DNA from: CAZDCD01 sp964503885
GTDB taxonomy: Bacteria > Bacteroidota > Bacteroidia > Bacteroidales > UBA10428
DNA length: 64,000 nucleotides
Assembly (NCBI GenBank): GCA_964503885.1
Contig: CAZDCD010000019.1
Span: 25,869 to 89,868, forward strand
Reading direction: 5' to 3'
The notes beneath the pieces are model-generated. The model saw only the letters and a program-made list of their open reading frames with translations. It had not been told where the DNA came from and made no database searches. Position numbers and translations under genes: made by a program. Shown piece after piece: positions 44,605-53,723 of the stretch; position 1 is the stretch's first letter, and every line of letters starts with the position of its first letter.

Positions 44605-45552
44605 ATGGAATATCCCTGGGGACATAACAGGCGTTTCAATGCGTATCCCGATTTTCTGAAGATGACTTTCGGGAGCCGGTTGCAAAAAGTTGCCATCGAT
44701 GCAGGTTTTACATGTCCCAACCGTGATGGCACAAAAGGTACGGAGGGCTGTACGTTCTGTGTGAACGATGCGTTCAATCCCTCATACTGTGATCCCGGCA
44801 TGTCAGTAAGCAGCCAGATCAGGGAAGGCATTGAATTTCACCGCAAACGGTATCGATCGGCAGCCAGATACCTTGCCTATTTCCAGGCCTATTCAAACAC
44901 ATACAAACCGCTTAACGAGCTGAAAAAGATTTATACTCCGGTGTTGGAGGAAGAAGGGATTGCAGGGATTGTTATTTCAACCCGCCCGGATTGTATCGAT
45001 GATGAAAAACTTGATTTTTTTGCCGGATTGGCTGAAAAATGTTACCTCGTGATCGAATATGGTATCGAGTCGGTGTATAACAAAACCCTGCAACGGATCA
45101 ACCGCGGGCATAGCTTTGAGGAAACCGTGAAAATGATTGAAAAAACGGTAAGCAGAAAGATTCCGGCCGGAGGGCATTTGATTTTCGGGCTACCTGGTGA
45201 GTCGAGGGGCCAGATGCTGGCCTCCTCAAAAATCGTGTCTGAAATACAGCTGACGAGTATCAAATTTCATCAGCTCCAGATCCTGAGGAACACATTCATG
45301 GAAAAGGAATTCCTTGAACATCCGGATGAGTTTGAGATGTTCCTTAACCTCAGCGAATACCTCGATTTTGTGGTGCAATACCTCGAGATGTTAAACCCTG
45401 CAATCATTATCGAGCGGATTGCGGCCGAAACGCCGCCAAGGTATAATGCCGGTATTGACTGGAATATCAGATACGACAGAATTCTGCAGAAGTTCGAGCA
45501 CAGGCTTGCTGAAAAGAATACCTGGCAAGGCAGGTTTTACATGAATACTTAA
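44605..45552 (+). CDS. radical SAM protein, YhcC/TIGR01212 family
   Basis: A 315-residue radical SAM protein. The cluster motif has Cys in FTCPNRDG followed by GCTFC, the family pattern that holds a [4Fe-4S] cluster and SAM. Other family segments are YLAYFQAYSNTYKPL, VISTRPDCIDDEKL, EYGIESVYNKTLQRINRGH and GGHLIFGLPGESR. Members are annotated as YhcC-type; function is unsettled. It sits 6 bases after the AddA-type gene and 11 before the AddB-like gene, all on one strand, so the three form an operon although no DNA-repair role is known for it. Confidence 0.92.
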   Translation: MEYPWGHNRRFNAYPDFLKMTFGSRLQKVAIDAGFTCPNRDGTKGTEGCTFCVNDAFNPSYCDPGMSVSSQIREGIEFHRKRYRSAARYLAYFQAYSNTYKPLNELKKIYTPVLEEEGIAGIVISTRPDCIDDEKLDFFAGLAEKCYLVIEYGIESVYNKTLQRINRGHSFEETVKMIEKTVSRKIPAGGHLIFGLPGESRGQMLASSKIVSEIQLTSIKFHQLQILRNTFMEKEFLEHPDEFEMFLNLSEYLDFVVQYLEMLNPAIIIERIAAETPPRYNAGIDWNIRYDRILQKFEHRLAEKNTWQGRFYMNT

Positions 45553-45563
45553 AGACAGGTAAC

Positions 45564-48407
45564 ATGCACTATTTTCTTAAACAGGCAGCCGAACATATTT
45601 ACAGAGAATACGGGTCAGGATTATCAGAGCTTGCAGTGGTATTTCCAGGCAGAAGATCGCGCATATATATGAACAAATACTTTACCGAATGCATAGAAAA
45701 ACCGGTATTTGCTCCTGAGTACTATACGATAACCGAACTGATGGAAGAACTTTCAGGATTACACCTGTCAGATATTCAAACGCTCATATTCAAACTGTAC
45801 GAAATTTATGCCGAAGTCCCGGAGAATAAAGAAAGTCTGGATGATTTCTATTTTTACTGCGAAATGCTGGTATCTGATTTTGATGAGATCGATAAATACC
45901 TGGTAAATCCCGACGATCTCTTTAAAAATCTGACCGACCTGAAAGAGCTTGAAAATATTTTCGATTACCTGAATACCGGGCAGCTCAGGGCAATCTATTC
46001 ATTCTGGGACAGTTTCAGGAGAGGGAAGTTATCTGTTGATCAGAAATCGTTTCTCTCGCTGTGGGAATCAACCCCCAAGTTGTATAAAAGACTTAACGAA
46101 GTCCTTCTGCAGTCGGGTCTGGCATACGAAGGCATGGCGTATCGCAGTGTGGCAGAAAAAATACGTGCAGGCGATGCAGTGAACCTGTCTCATGAAAAGT
46201 ACCTGTTCATAGGCTTCAATGCCCTGAATAAGGCTGAAGATGTTTTGTTCAGCCATTTACAAAGAGCAGGCAAAGCCAGTTTCTATTGGGATTATGATGA
46301 ATATTATACGAACAATACAATCCATGAGGCCGGGTATTTTATGCGTGAGAATATCAAGAAATTCCCTGATACGGGTTTTCTGAAGGAGCGTGCTAACCTC
46401 ACCTATAAAAATAAAAAGATCGAGATCGTGGATATTCCTTCAAATGCCGGACAGGCATCGGTAATCTCTGAATACCTGGCAGAAAGCAACAATGGACAGG
46501 GATTCGGAGCTGAAGAAACTGCCATCGTCCTGGCGGATGAGTCTATTCTTCTGGATGTGCTTGCAGCAGTTCCAGGGCATATTGAACATATTAATGTTTC
46601 AATGGGATACCCATTGAAGCACAGCACGGTATATGAGATCGTCTACTGCCTGGGTAACCTGTATGGAACTTCACAGCCGGACGGTGCTTTTTATTATAAA
46701 GATGTTCTCGCACTGCTTGGAAACCCTGTTGTTGCAACGGTGTGTGGGGAATCGGCAGCATCGGTCAGGCAAAAGATTATCAACACCAATCAGATCTGGT
46801 TGCCCCTGACCGGGTTTACCGGCGATCCGTTTCTGAAAATTGTAGCCGGTAAACCCGAAGATCCGTCAATGATCCCGGGATACATCCTTGATATCTTTAC
46901 ATTCATCATCAGCGCCGGCCAGGCAGATAAAATAGTTCTTTCGAGCTATGAGAAAGAATTCCTGTACCATGCCATGCTGAGCATCAGGATATTGAAGGAA
47001 CTCATCGCCGCTACCAGGGTAAAGCTCACTTCCGTATCTGTTTTCAGGTTAATCCTGAGGGCTCTCTCCGGATTATCGGTCCCATTCAGCGGGGAACCTC
47101 TCAAAGGATTGCAGGTGATGGGAATTCTGGAAACCAGGTCACTCGACTTTAAGAATGTAATTCTATTGTCGGCCAATGAATCTGTTATTCCCAGAACAGG
47201 TTCATTTCCTACATTTATACCGCTAAACCTGCGTAAAGGCTTTGACCTTCCTGTGCCGGAGCATCGCGATGCCATATACGGATACTATTTTTACCGGCTG
47301 ATCCAGCGGGCTGAACATGTTGTTCTTGTATATAATTCGAGGCACGATGGACTGAATAAAGGCGAAAGGTCAAGGTTTCTACAGCAACTTTATTATGATG
47401 ACCGGTTCAATGTAAACCTGAAAAGCATTGCCACAGATTTTACCTGGAGAGCGCCCCTGGTAAATATTGTGGTGAAGACGGATGAGATCACTGCCCGCCT
47501 TGAAAAATATTGGAAGACTGAAGAACCGGTAATACTTAGCCCGAGTGCGATAAATACATACCTCAACTGTTCGCTGAAATTTTATTTCAGGTATATAGCC
47601 GGAATGAAAGAACCCGAAACGGTTATGGAGGAGATCGATCCGTCGGTATTCGGAACCGTTCTCCACAAGATCATGGAGATCATCTATAAACCCTATAAGG
47701 GCAGGGAAATTAAAATTCCGGACATCGATAAGCTTCTGAATGAAAAAACAATGGTAGAAGCAGCCATTCATGAGGCATTTCTGGAGGTCTACTTTGGTAA
47801 TGATAAAACAAATACCATTAAAGGGAAGAATATCATCGTGAAGGAAATCATTACCAGCTATGTTTTTAAGGTGCTGGAATTCGACCGAAAGAATGCACCT
47901 TTCAGGATCACAGACCTGGAAAAATGGGTAACCGCCAGGATTGGGATTGGTGGTGGCAGATCAGTGAGAATAGGAGGGGTGATCGACAGGATTGACGAGG
48001 TTGACGGTACCGCCAGGATCATCGATTACAAAACTGGCAGGCAGAAGAATACCTTTGAGGATATTGATTCCCTTTTTGATAAGAAAGGTTCGCTGCGCAA
48101 TGATGCAGTTTTCCAGATCTTACTCTACCTGCTGGTGCATAAAAAGGCCGGCGGAGATACGAACATAATCCCGGGATTGTATTTTGTGCGGGATATCTTT
48201 ACCCGGAATTTCGACATCAGGATATTCCGTAAGGAAGGGAGGAATATGCTTCCTGTTGTTGATCCATCAGGTCTTCTTGAAGCGTTCGAAATACGACTGA
48301 ATGAAACTCTGGCTGATCTTTTCGACCGGACAGTCCCCTTTATACAGACCGATGATGAGAAGGTCTGCCAGAACTGTCCTTACAATTCTATTTGCCACAG
48401 GGGATAG
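45564..48407 (+). CDS. AddB-like PD-(D/E)XK nuclease
   Basis: A 947-residue partner of the AddA-type protein. The N-terminal half resembles a UvrD-like fold without intact Walker A (ELAVVFPGRRSRIYMN). The RecB-type nuclease is at the C-terminus: FGTVLHKIMEIIY, GGVIDRIDEVDGTARIIDYKTG and FQILLYLLVHKKAG. Four cysteines, one in YLNCSLKFYFRY and three in CQNCPYNSICHRG, would bind a [4Fe-4S] cluster as in AddB. Together with the AddA-type protein it processes double-strand ends. It is followed by a repeat element and a hairpin. Confidence 0.92.
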   Translation: MHYFLKQAAEHIYREYGSGLSELAVVFPGRRSRIYMNKYFTECIEKPVFAPEYYTITELMEELSGLHLSDIQTLIFKLYEIYAEVPENKESLDDFYFYCEMLVSDFDEIDKYLVNPDDLFKNLTDLKELENIFDYLNTGQLRAIYSFWDSFRRGKLSVDQKSFLSLWESTPKLYKRLNEVLLQSGLAYEGMAYRSVAEKIRAGDAVNLSHEKYLFIGFNALNKAEDVLFSHLQRAGKASFYWDYDEYYTNNTIHEAGYFMRENIKKFPDTGFLKERANLTYKNKKIEIVDIPSNAGQASVISEYLAESNNGQGFGAEETAIVLADESILLDVLAAVPGHIEHINVSMGYPLKHSTVYEIVYCLGNLYGTSQPDGAFYYKDVLALLGNPVVATVCGESAASVRQKIINTNQIWLPLTGFTGDPFLKIVAGKPEDPSMIPGYILDIFTFIISAGQADKIVLSSYEKEFLYHAMLSIRILKELIAATRVKLTSVSVFRLILRALSGLSVPFSGEPLKGLQVMGILETRSLDFKNVILLSANESVIPRTGSFPTFIPLNLRKGFDLPVPEHRDAIYGYYFYRLIQRAEHVVLVYNSRHDGLNKGERSRFLQQLYYDDRFNVNLKSIATDFTWRAPLVNIVVKTDEITARLEKYWKTEEPVILSPSAINTYLNCSLKFYFRYIAGMKEPETVMEEIDPSVFGTVLHKIMEIIYKPYKGREIKIPDIDKLLNEKTMVEAAIHEAFLEVYFGNDKTNTIKGKNIIVKEIITSYVFKVLEFDRKNAPFRITDLEKWVTARIGIGGGRSVRIGGVIDRIDEVDGTARIIDYKTGRQKNTFEDIDSLFDKKGSLRNDAVFQILLYLLVHKKAGGDTNIIPGLYFVRDIFTRNFDIRIFRKEGRNMLPVVDPSGLLEAFEIRLNETLADLFDRTVPFIQTDDEKVCQNCPYNSICHRG

Positions 48408-48447
48408 TTGAAGAAAGGATGCCGGGCATCACGATCAATCGTTTTTT

Positions 48448-48526
48448 TCGTGAGACTCAAATTTCAAAAGTGAAGCGCATTGACCCTGATAATTACCGGG
48501 GGTAAGTTGAACGAACTATCTCATGA
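48448..48526. repeat. dispersed intergenic repeat with imperfect terminal inverted repeats, copy 1
   Basis: A 79-bp sequence bounded by TCGTGAGA (48448-48455) and TCTCATGA (48519-48526), inverted with one mismatch. It shares ACTCAAATTTCAAAA near one end and GTAAGTTGAAC near the other with the element at 63906-63999. It lies between convergent addB-like and trmD genes and encodes no gene. Confidence 0.6.
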
Positions 48527-48538
48527 CCGAAGGGAATA

Positions 48539-48564
48539 ATCCCGATAGCCTGGCGTATCGGGAT
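48539..48564. other. hairpin between convergent genes
   Basis: A perfect 9-bp inverted repeat, ATCCCGATA / TATCGGGAT, with an 8-base loop GCCTGGCG. It lacks a T tract on either strand, so it is not a classical terminator; it may cap mRNA ends for the AddB-like gene or be part of the adjoining repeat. Confidence 0.4.
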
Positions 48565-48645
48565 AAATGAGCATAATATTCCTATGCTTGCATCGAAAAG
48601 ATAAAGATTTCTTACTGATACCCCGTATGTTTGCAGCGGGGTTAT

Positions 48646-49350
48646 TCATTTTTCAGATAAGGTATTGTCTTTCGTATCGTCCAGCAATGCAGGCCTGAAA
48701 CGTCTTGTTCTCTCAATGCTTTGCTCCCATTTCCACCGATCGATTTCTTTCTGGTTTCCTGACAGCAATACATCAGGTACAGGGAAGCCTTTATAATTCG
48801 CCGGTCGGGTATAATCAGGCGGTGAGAGAAGATTATCCTGGAACGAATCAGTAAGGGCCGATGTCTCATCCGATAAAACACCCGGGATTAGCCTTACGAT
48901 ACTGTCTACAATTACCGCCGCAGGAATTTCTCCGCCTGACAGCACATAGTCTCCGATCGATATTTCCATAGTAACCAGGTTGTCGCGTATCCGCTGGTCG
49001 ATGCCCTTATAATGGCCGCAGAGAATAATGATGTTCCCCAAAGTAGATAACTGGTTAGCCATTTTCTGAGAGTATGGAATGCCGTCCGGAGAGGTATAGA
49101 TTACGGCATCGTAGTTCCGTTCATTTTTCAGTTTTGTGATAAGCTTATCTATGGGCTCAATACACATAACCATCCCTGCACCACCGCCAAATGCATAATC
49201 ATCAACCTGTTTATGCTTGTTGGTGGCATAATCCCTGATGTTGTGGATAACAATTTCAGCCAGGCCTTTATCTTGTGCCCTCCTGATGATCGAATCATCA
49301 AACGGTCCTTTCAGGAGCTCCGGTAAAATCGTAAGAATATCTATGCGCAT
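48646..49350 (-). CDS. trmD: tRNA (guanine37-N1)-methyltransferase TrmD
   Basis: A 234-residue SPOUT methyltransferase that makes m1G37 and prevents frameshifting. It begins MRIDILTILPELLKGPFDDSIIRRA. Family segments include AFGGGAGMVMCIEPI, IILCGHYKGIDQRI, EISIGDYVLSGGEIPA and YTRPANYKGFPVPDVLLSGNQKEIDRWK, with the trefoil knot binding SAM. The ATG at 49350 is preferred to a TTG at 49368 because the -7 promoter element ends 15 bases upstream of it. Monocistronic here; in many bacteria it is with rpsP and rplS. Confidence 0.96.
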   Translation of the reverse strand: MRIDILTILPELLKGPFDDSIIRRAQDKGLAEIVIHNIRDYATNKHKQVDDYAFGGGAGMVMCIEPIDKLITKLKNERNYDAVIYTSPDGIPYSQKMANQLSTLGNIIILCGHYKGIDQRIRDNLVTMEISIGDYVLSGGEIPAAVIVDSIVRLIPGVLSDETSALTDSFQDNLLSPPDYTRPANYKGFPVPDVLLSGNQKEIDRWKWEQSIERTRRFRPALLDDTKDNTLSEK

Positions 49351-49365
49351 CACAGTTCTTTTTTG

Positions 49366-49398
49366 CAAAGTTAATATTATCCTTCATGATCCATCAAT
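49366..49398 (-). promoter_or_regulatory. promoter for trmD
   Basis: The minus strand carries TAACTTTG (49373-49366), an exact TAnnTTTG match, with ATTG 21 bases upstream as a weak -33. The trmD ATG is 15 bases downstream. Confidence 0.5.
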
Positions 49399-49674
49399 AC
49401 ACCATTCGTTTGGAAGGGTGGCCGAAAATTCTTTTTCCGGTATAGCTATCTTTCGTAATGCAGCTTTTAGATGAATGTAGATAAAATTCCAAAAGATTTC
49501 ATGTAATTACCATAATTTCAGTATTTTAAATTTTTATGAATTCTGGCGGCACCAATGTCACAAAAACTTTTACCGTTCTTTTTATATATCCTGCAGGGAT
49601 AAATACGTTACCATTATGCCCGGCTTTCCTCAGTATTCCTGTATGGCCGAATTCCAGAATAACTGCTAAAAAAC

Positions 49675-49705
49675 TTTGACTATTAGCAGTTAATGTCTAT
49701 TTTCG
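49675..49705 (+). promoter_or_regulatory. promoter for the DUF349 gene
   Basis: TTTG at 49675-49678 and TATTTTCG at 49698-49705 are spaced by 19 bases, fitting TTTG-N19-21-TAnnTTTG with one mismatch. The start codon at 49748 is 42 bases downstream. Confidence 0.55.
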
Positions 49706-49747
49706 TAACTTCGTAAAAAATTGTGTTTGGCACTACCAAAGGTAACG

Positions 49748-51993
49748 ATGATGGTTAAGAAAAAACCTGACAACTCTGTTCACGATGAACAATTCGGTAA
49801 AGAAAACAGCGATACCGAAAATAAGGAACACCTGCAGGATAAAAAAATACCGGCAGATCCTGAATCTGATTCAAAAGAAGTTATGACAACCGATGAGGAC
49901 AATCCTGCTGAAAATGCAGAAGTTGAACTTCAGGCAGAAGAGAAAACCGCTTCTTCCAAAAAGAAAAAGGGTAAGGTGGCTTCAGGAGATGCACCGGAAA
50001 ACGAAAAGCCTGTAACCAAAGAAAAACCCAAAGCCAAGTCTGAGGCGCAACCTCAAGCCGAACCGGAAACAGAGCCTGAAGCCGAATCTGAGGTGGAACC
50101 TGAAACTGAACCGGANNNNNNNNNNNNNNNNNNNNNNNNNNNNNNNNNNNNNNNNNNNNNNNNNNNNNNNNNNNNNNNNNNNNNNNNNNNNNNNNNNNNN
50201 NNNNNNNNNNNNNNNCAAAATCCGGAGCTGCATCCGTTGAGCCTGAACAGGATACTCAGTCAGAAAAAGAAATTATTGACTATACCGCATTAAGCAAGGA
50301 AGATCTGGTAGCCACGCTGAAAGACTTGCTTGACAAGGGATCGGTGCTCGAAATAAAAGATGATGTTGATCAGATAAAGCTCAACTTTTACAAAAAACAC
50401 AAAGCTGAACTTGAGAAGAAACGCAAGAGATTTCTCGACGAGGGCGGATTGCCGGAAGATTTTAAACCTGAAGAGGAACCGCTGGAGAAGGATCTGAAAG
50501 AATATCTTGCGAGGTATAAAGATTACAAGACAGAATACAACAAAAATCTCGAGGTTGACAAACAAAAAAATCTCGATGAAAAATATAAAATTATCGAAGA
50601 GATCAAGGACCTGGTCAACCGTAAAGAATCCATCAATAAAACCTTCCAGGAATTCAGAGAGCTGCAGCAACGGTGGAGGGAGGCAGGTCCTGTGCCCCAG
50701 CAAAACCTGAACGATCTGTGGGAGACCTATCATCACCATATTGAGACATTTTACGATTACATTAAGATAAACCAGGAATTGCGCGACCTGGATCTTAAAA
50801 AGAACCTTGAGCTGAAGATCGGGCTGTGCGAAAAAGCTGAAGAGTTGCTTCTTGAGCCTAATGTGATTACGGCATTCAATATCCTCCAGACGCTGCATGC
50901 GCGATGGAGGGAAATCGGTCCCGTGCCCGCCGAAATGAGGACCGAGATATGGAAAAGATTTAAGGAGACCACTACCACGATCAATAAAAAGCACCAGGAG
51001 TATTTTCTGAATCTGAAACAGGAACAGAAAAAGAACCTGGAAGCCAAAACACTGCTCTGCGAAAAAGCTGAAGAGATTGCCGCCAGAGAAATAGAATCGT
51101 TTCAGGAATGGGAAAAGTATTCACGTGAGCTGGTGGAATTGCAGAAAGTATGGAGAACCATTGGTTTTGCCCCTAAAAAAGATAACAATAAAATATACAA
51201 ACGTTTCAGGGATGCTTGTGACCTGTTTTTCGGTCACAAGCGTGATTTTTACTCACAAGCCAGGCACGAGCAGGAAGATAATCTTCAGCTAAAACTGGGT
51301 TTATGTGAACAGGCTGAAGCATTCCAGGAAAGTACTGACTGGAAAAGGACCACCGAAGAACTGATTGCCCTGCAGAAACGCTGGAAAGAGATCGGCCCTG
51401 TACCTTACAAACAGTCCGATAAAGTGTGGAGAAAATTCCGCAGTGCGTGCGATACTTTTTTCGAACGAAAATCCAAGCACTTTGCATCCATTGATTCGTC
51501 CTACGAATCGAATCTCAAAAAGAAGGAAGAATTGATTGAACGGATCAACAACGCCGAACTTACCTCAAACACCGAAGAAAATCTTGCCATACTCAAAGAG
51601 TTTCAGCGTGAATGGGCAAACATTGGTTTTGTACCTTTTGAACAAAAAAACGAAATACAGGAGAAATACAGGAGTGCGATAAACAAAAAGTTTGATGCAC
51701 TGAAAATTGATGACGACAAAAAAAACCTGATAAAGTTTAAATCGAAGCTTGAAAATATTTCAGGCAGGCAGAATTCGGATTACAGGATCATCCAGGAACG
51801 CGATAAGTTTATCACTAAGGTAAAACAGCTTGAAAATGATATCGTATTGTGGGAGAATAACATCGGGTTTTTTGCCAAATCGAAAAATGCCGATTCAATG
51901 ATCAGGGAAGTGCAGAAAAAGATCAATAATGCCAAGAGTAAGATCGAGATTCTTACCGAAAAAATTAAAATGATCGATGATATTGAGGAATAA
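49748..51993 (+). CDS. DUF349-repeat protein with acidic N-terminal region (interrupted by assembly gap)
   Basis: One gene spanning the N run. Before the gap it begins MMVKKKPDN and is acidic and rich in Pro/Glu (AEPETEPEAESE); after the gap the frame resumes in the next register with SVEPEQDTQSE and then the folded part. About five DUF349 repeats follow, with cores RWREAGPVPQQ, RWREIGPVPAE, VWRTIGFAPKK, RWKEIGPVPYK and EWANIGFVPFE, within long helices. The C-terminus is coiled coil (IVLWENNIGFFAKSKNADSMI). Such proteins are common in Bacteroidota, cytoplasmic, and of unknown function. Roughly 750 residues in total; the exact length depends on the gap. Confidence 0.85.
50116..50215. other. 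assembly gap (100 N)
   Basis: Exactly 100 N bases inside the Pro/Glu-rich part of the DUF349 gene. The flanking codon registers need a true missing length of 2 modulo 3, whereas 100 is 1 modulo 3, so the gap is a placeholder. The flanks encode short PE-type repeats, a likely reason for assembly failure. Confidence 0.95.
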
Positions 51994-52059
51994 AATTCTC
52001 AATACATTACGTTGATAAGAATAATTGTTATGCAGTGCATATAAAATAGCAGATAGGTT

Positions 52060-53661
52060 TTGGCAGCTACAAAATATATTTTTGTAACAGGAGGTGTAAC
52101 CTCCTCTCTGGGCAAAGGAATTATTTCGGCATCTCTTGGTAAGTTATTGCAAGCCAGAGGATTTAAGGTTTCCATACAAAAACTTGATCCGTATATTAAT
52201 GTGGATCCAGGAACGCTTAATCCGTATGAGCATGGTGAGTGTTATGTAACGCTCGACGGAGCCGAAACCGATCTTGATCTCGGACACTATGAGAGGTTCC
52301 TGGGAGTTCCTACTTCACAGGCCAATAACGTTACAACAGGCAGAATTTACCAGTCGGTTATCAACAAAGAACGGAAGGGTGATTATCTGGGCAAGACCGT
52401 TCAGGTTATTCCGCATATTACCGATGAGATCAAGCGGAGAATTAAACTGTTGGGTACCAAACAGAAACTCGATGTAGTCATTACCGAGATCGGCGGAACA
52501 GTAGGCGACATTGAATCATTGCCTTATATTGAAGCCGTAAGACAGATAAAGTGGGAGATGGGAGAGTCAAATACCCTTGTCATTCACCTTACACTGGTTC
52601 CTTACCTTTCTGCAACCGGAGAGTTGAAAACCAAACCTACACAACATTCTGTAAAAGTTCTGCTCGAAAACGGGATTCAACCCAATATCCTGGTATTACG
52701 TACAGAGAAAGAGCTTACCATTGATATCCGCCGTAAAGTAGCCCTTTTCTGTAATGTTGACCTCGAATCTGTCATACAGTCAATAAATGTGTCCACCATT
52801 TACGAAGTGCCCATTCTGATGCAGAAAGAAAGGCTCGATCAGACTGTGATCAAGAAGCTGGGATTGCCTGATAGCGGAACACCGGATCTGACACCATGGA
52901 AGCAATTTCTGAAACGGCTGAAAAATCCGAAATATCAGATACGGGTTGCACTGATCGGTAAATATGTCGAGCTGCAGGATTCCTATAAATCGATCAATGA
53001 ATCACTGATTCATGCCGGATCAGCTAACGACTGCCATGTGGATGTAAAATTTATCCATTCGGAAGATATTAATGAGGCAAATTACATTGAATTGCTCAAA
53101 GATTTCAAAGGTATTCTTGTTGCACCGGGTTTTGGCGACCGGGGTATCGACGGGAAGATCCTGGCTGTAAAATATGCACGTGAACACGATGTGCCTTTCC
53201 TCGGAATTTGCCTGGGATTGCAGTGTGCTGTAGTGGAATTTGCAAGGGATGTACTCGGACTGGAAAAGGCGCATTCAACCGAGATGGAGTCGAAGACTCC
53301 CGATCCGGTGATCGATCTCATGGAGGAACAAAAAGGGGTTACCGATAAAGGGGGAACAATGCGTCTGGGTGGTTACCCTTGCGTGATCAAGAAAGGAACG
53401 AAAACTATGGAAGCTTATGGCATCAAAGAGATCATGGAACGGCACAGGCACCGTTACGAATTCAACAACCATTACCTCGATGCCTTTGAAAAGGCGGGCA
53501 TGATCGCTTCAGGGATCAATCCCGATACCTGCCTCGTGGAAATTATGGAAATTCCGGCAAAAAAATGGTTTGTCGGTGTGCAGTTTCATCCCGAATACAG
53601 CAGTACGGTATTAAGACCGCACCCATTATTTGTTAGTTTTGTAAAGGCATCGATTTCATGA
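52060..53661 (+). CDS. pyrG: CTP synthase
   Basis: A 533-residue enzyme making CTP from UTP with glutamine. The synthetase domain starts ATKYIFVTGGVTSSLGKGI and includes LDPYINVDPGTLNPYEHGE; the glutamine amidotransferase domain has PFLGICLGLQCA (catalytic Cys), and QFHPEYSST supplies His-Glu. The only plausible start is TTG at 52060: the residues after it match the conserved N-terminus, and an upstream ATG frame is quickly closed. It is 66 bases after the DUF349 gene and 62 before yidC. Confidence 0.97.
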   Translation: MAATKYIFVTGGVTSSLGKGIISASLGKLLQARGFKVSIQKLDPYINVDPGTLNPYEHGECYVTLDGAETDLDLGHYERFLGVPTSQANNVTTGRIYQSVINKERKGDYLGKTVQVIPHITDEIKRRIKLLGTKQKLDVVITEIGGTVGDIESLPYIEAVRQIKWEMGESNTLVIHLTLVPYLSATGELKTKPTQHSVKVLLENGIQPNILVLRTEKELTIDIRRKVALFCNVDLESVIQSINVSTIYEVPILMQKERLDQTVIKKLGLPDSGTPDLTPWKQFLKRLKNPKYQIRVALIGKYVELQDSYKSINESLIHAGSANDCHVDVKFIHSEDINEANYIELLKDFKGILVAPGFGDRGIDGKILAVKYAREHDVPFLGICLGLQCAVVEFARDVLGLEKAHSTEMESKTPDPVIDLMEEQKGVTDKGGTMRLGGYPCVIKKGTKTMEAYGIKEIMERHRHRYEFNNHYLDAFEKAGMIASGINPDTCLVEIMEIPAKKWFVGVQFHPEYSSTVLRPHPLFVSFVKASIS

Positions 53662-53723
53662 TTGCATAGTAAGATTAAAACCTAAAATGAAAGTGAACTA
53701 TTTCAAAAATCAAATGAATACGA

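Larger units (their letters stand above)
49351..49747. other. intergenic region between trmD and the DUF349 gene
   Basis: 397 bases between divergent genes, holding the trmD promoter (49366-49398, minus) and the DUF349-gene promoter (49675-49705, plus). The middle is AT-rich with no gene I can support. The plus-strand frame is also open to a TTG at 49721, but the promoter spacing makes the ATG at 49748 more likely. Confidence 0.5.

Noticed and set aside
48620..48642. ACCCCG...CGGGGT hairpin after trmD as terminator
   Set aside because: Short stem with an 11-base loop and no T tract on the minus strand.
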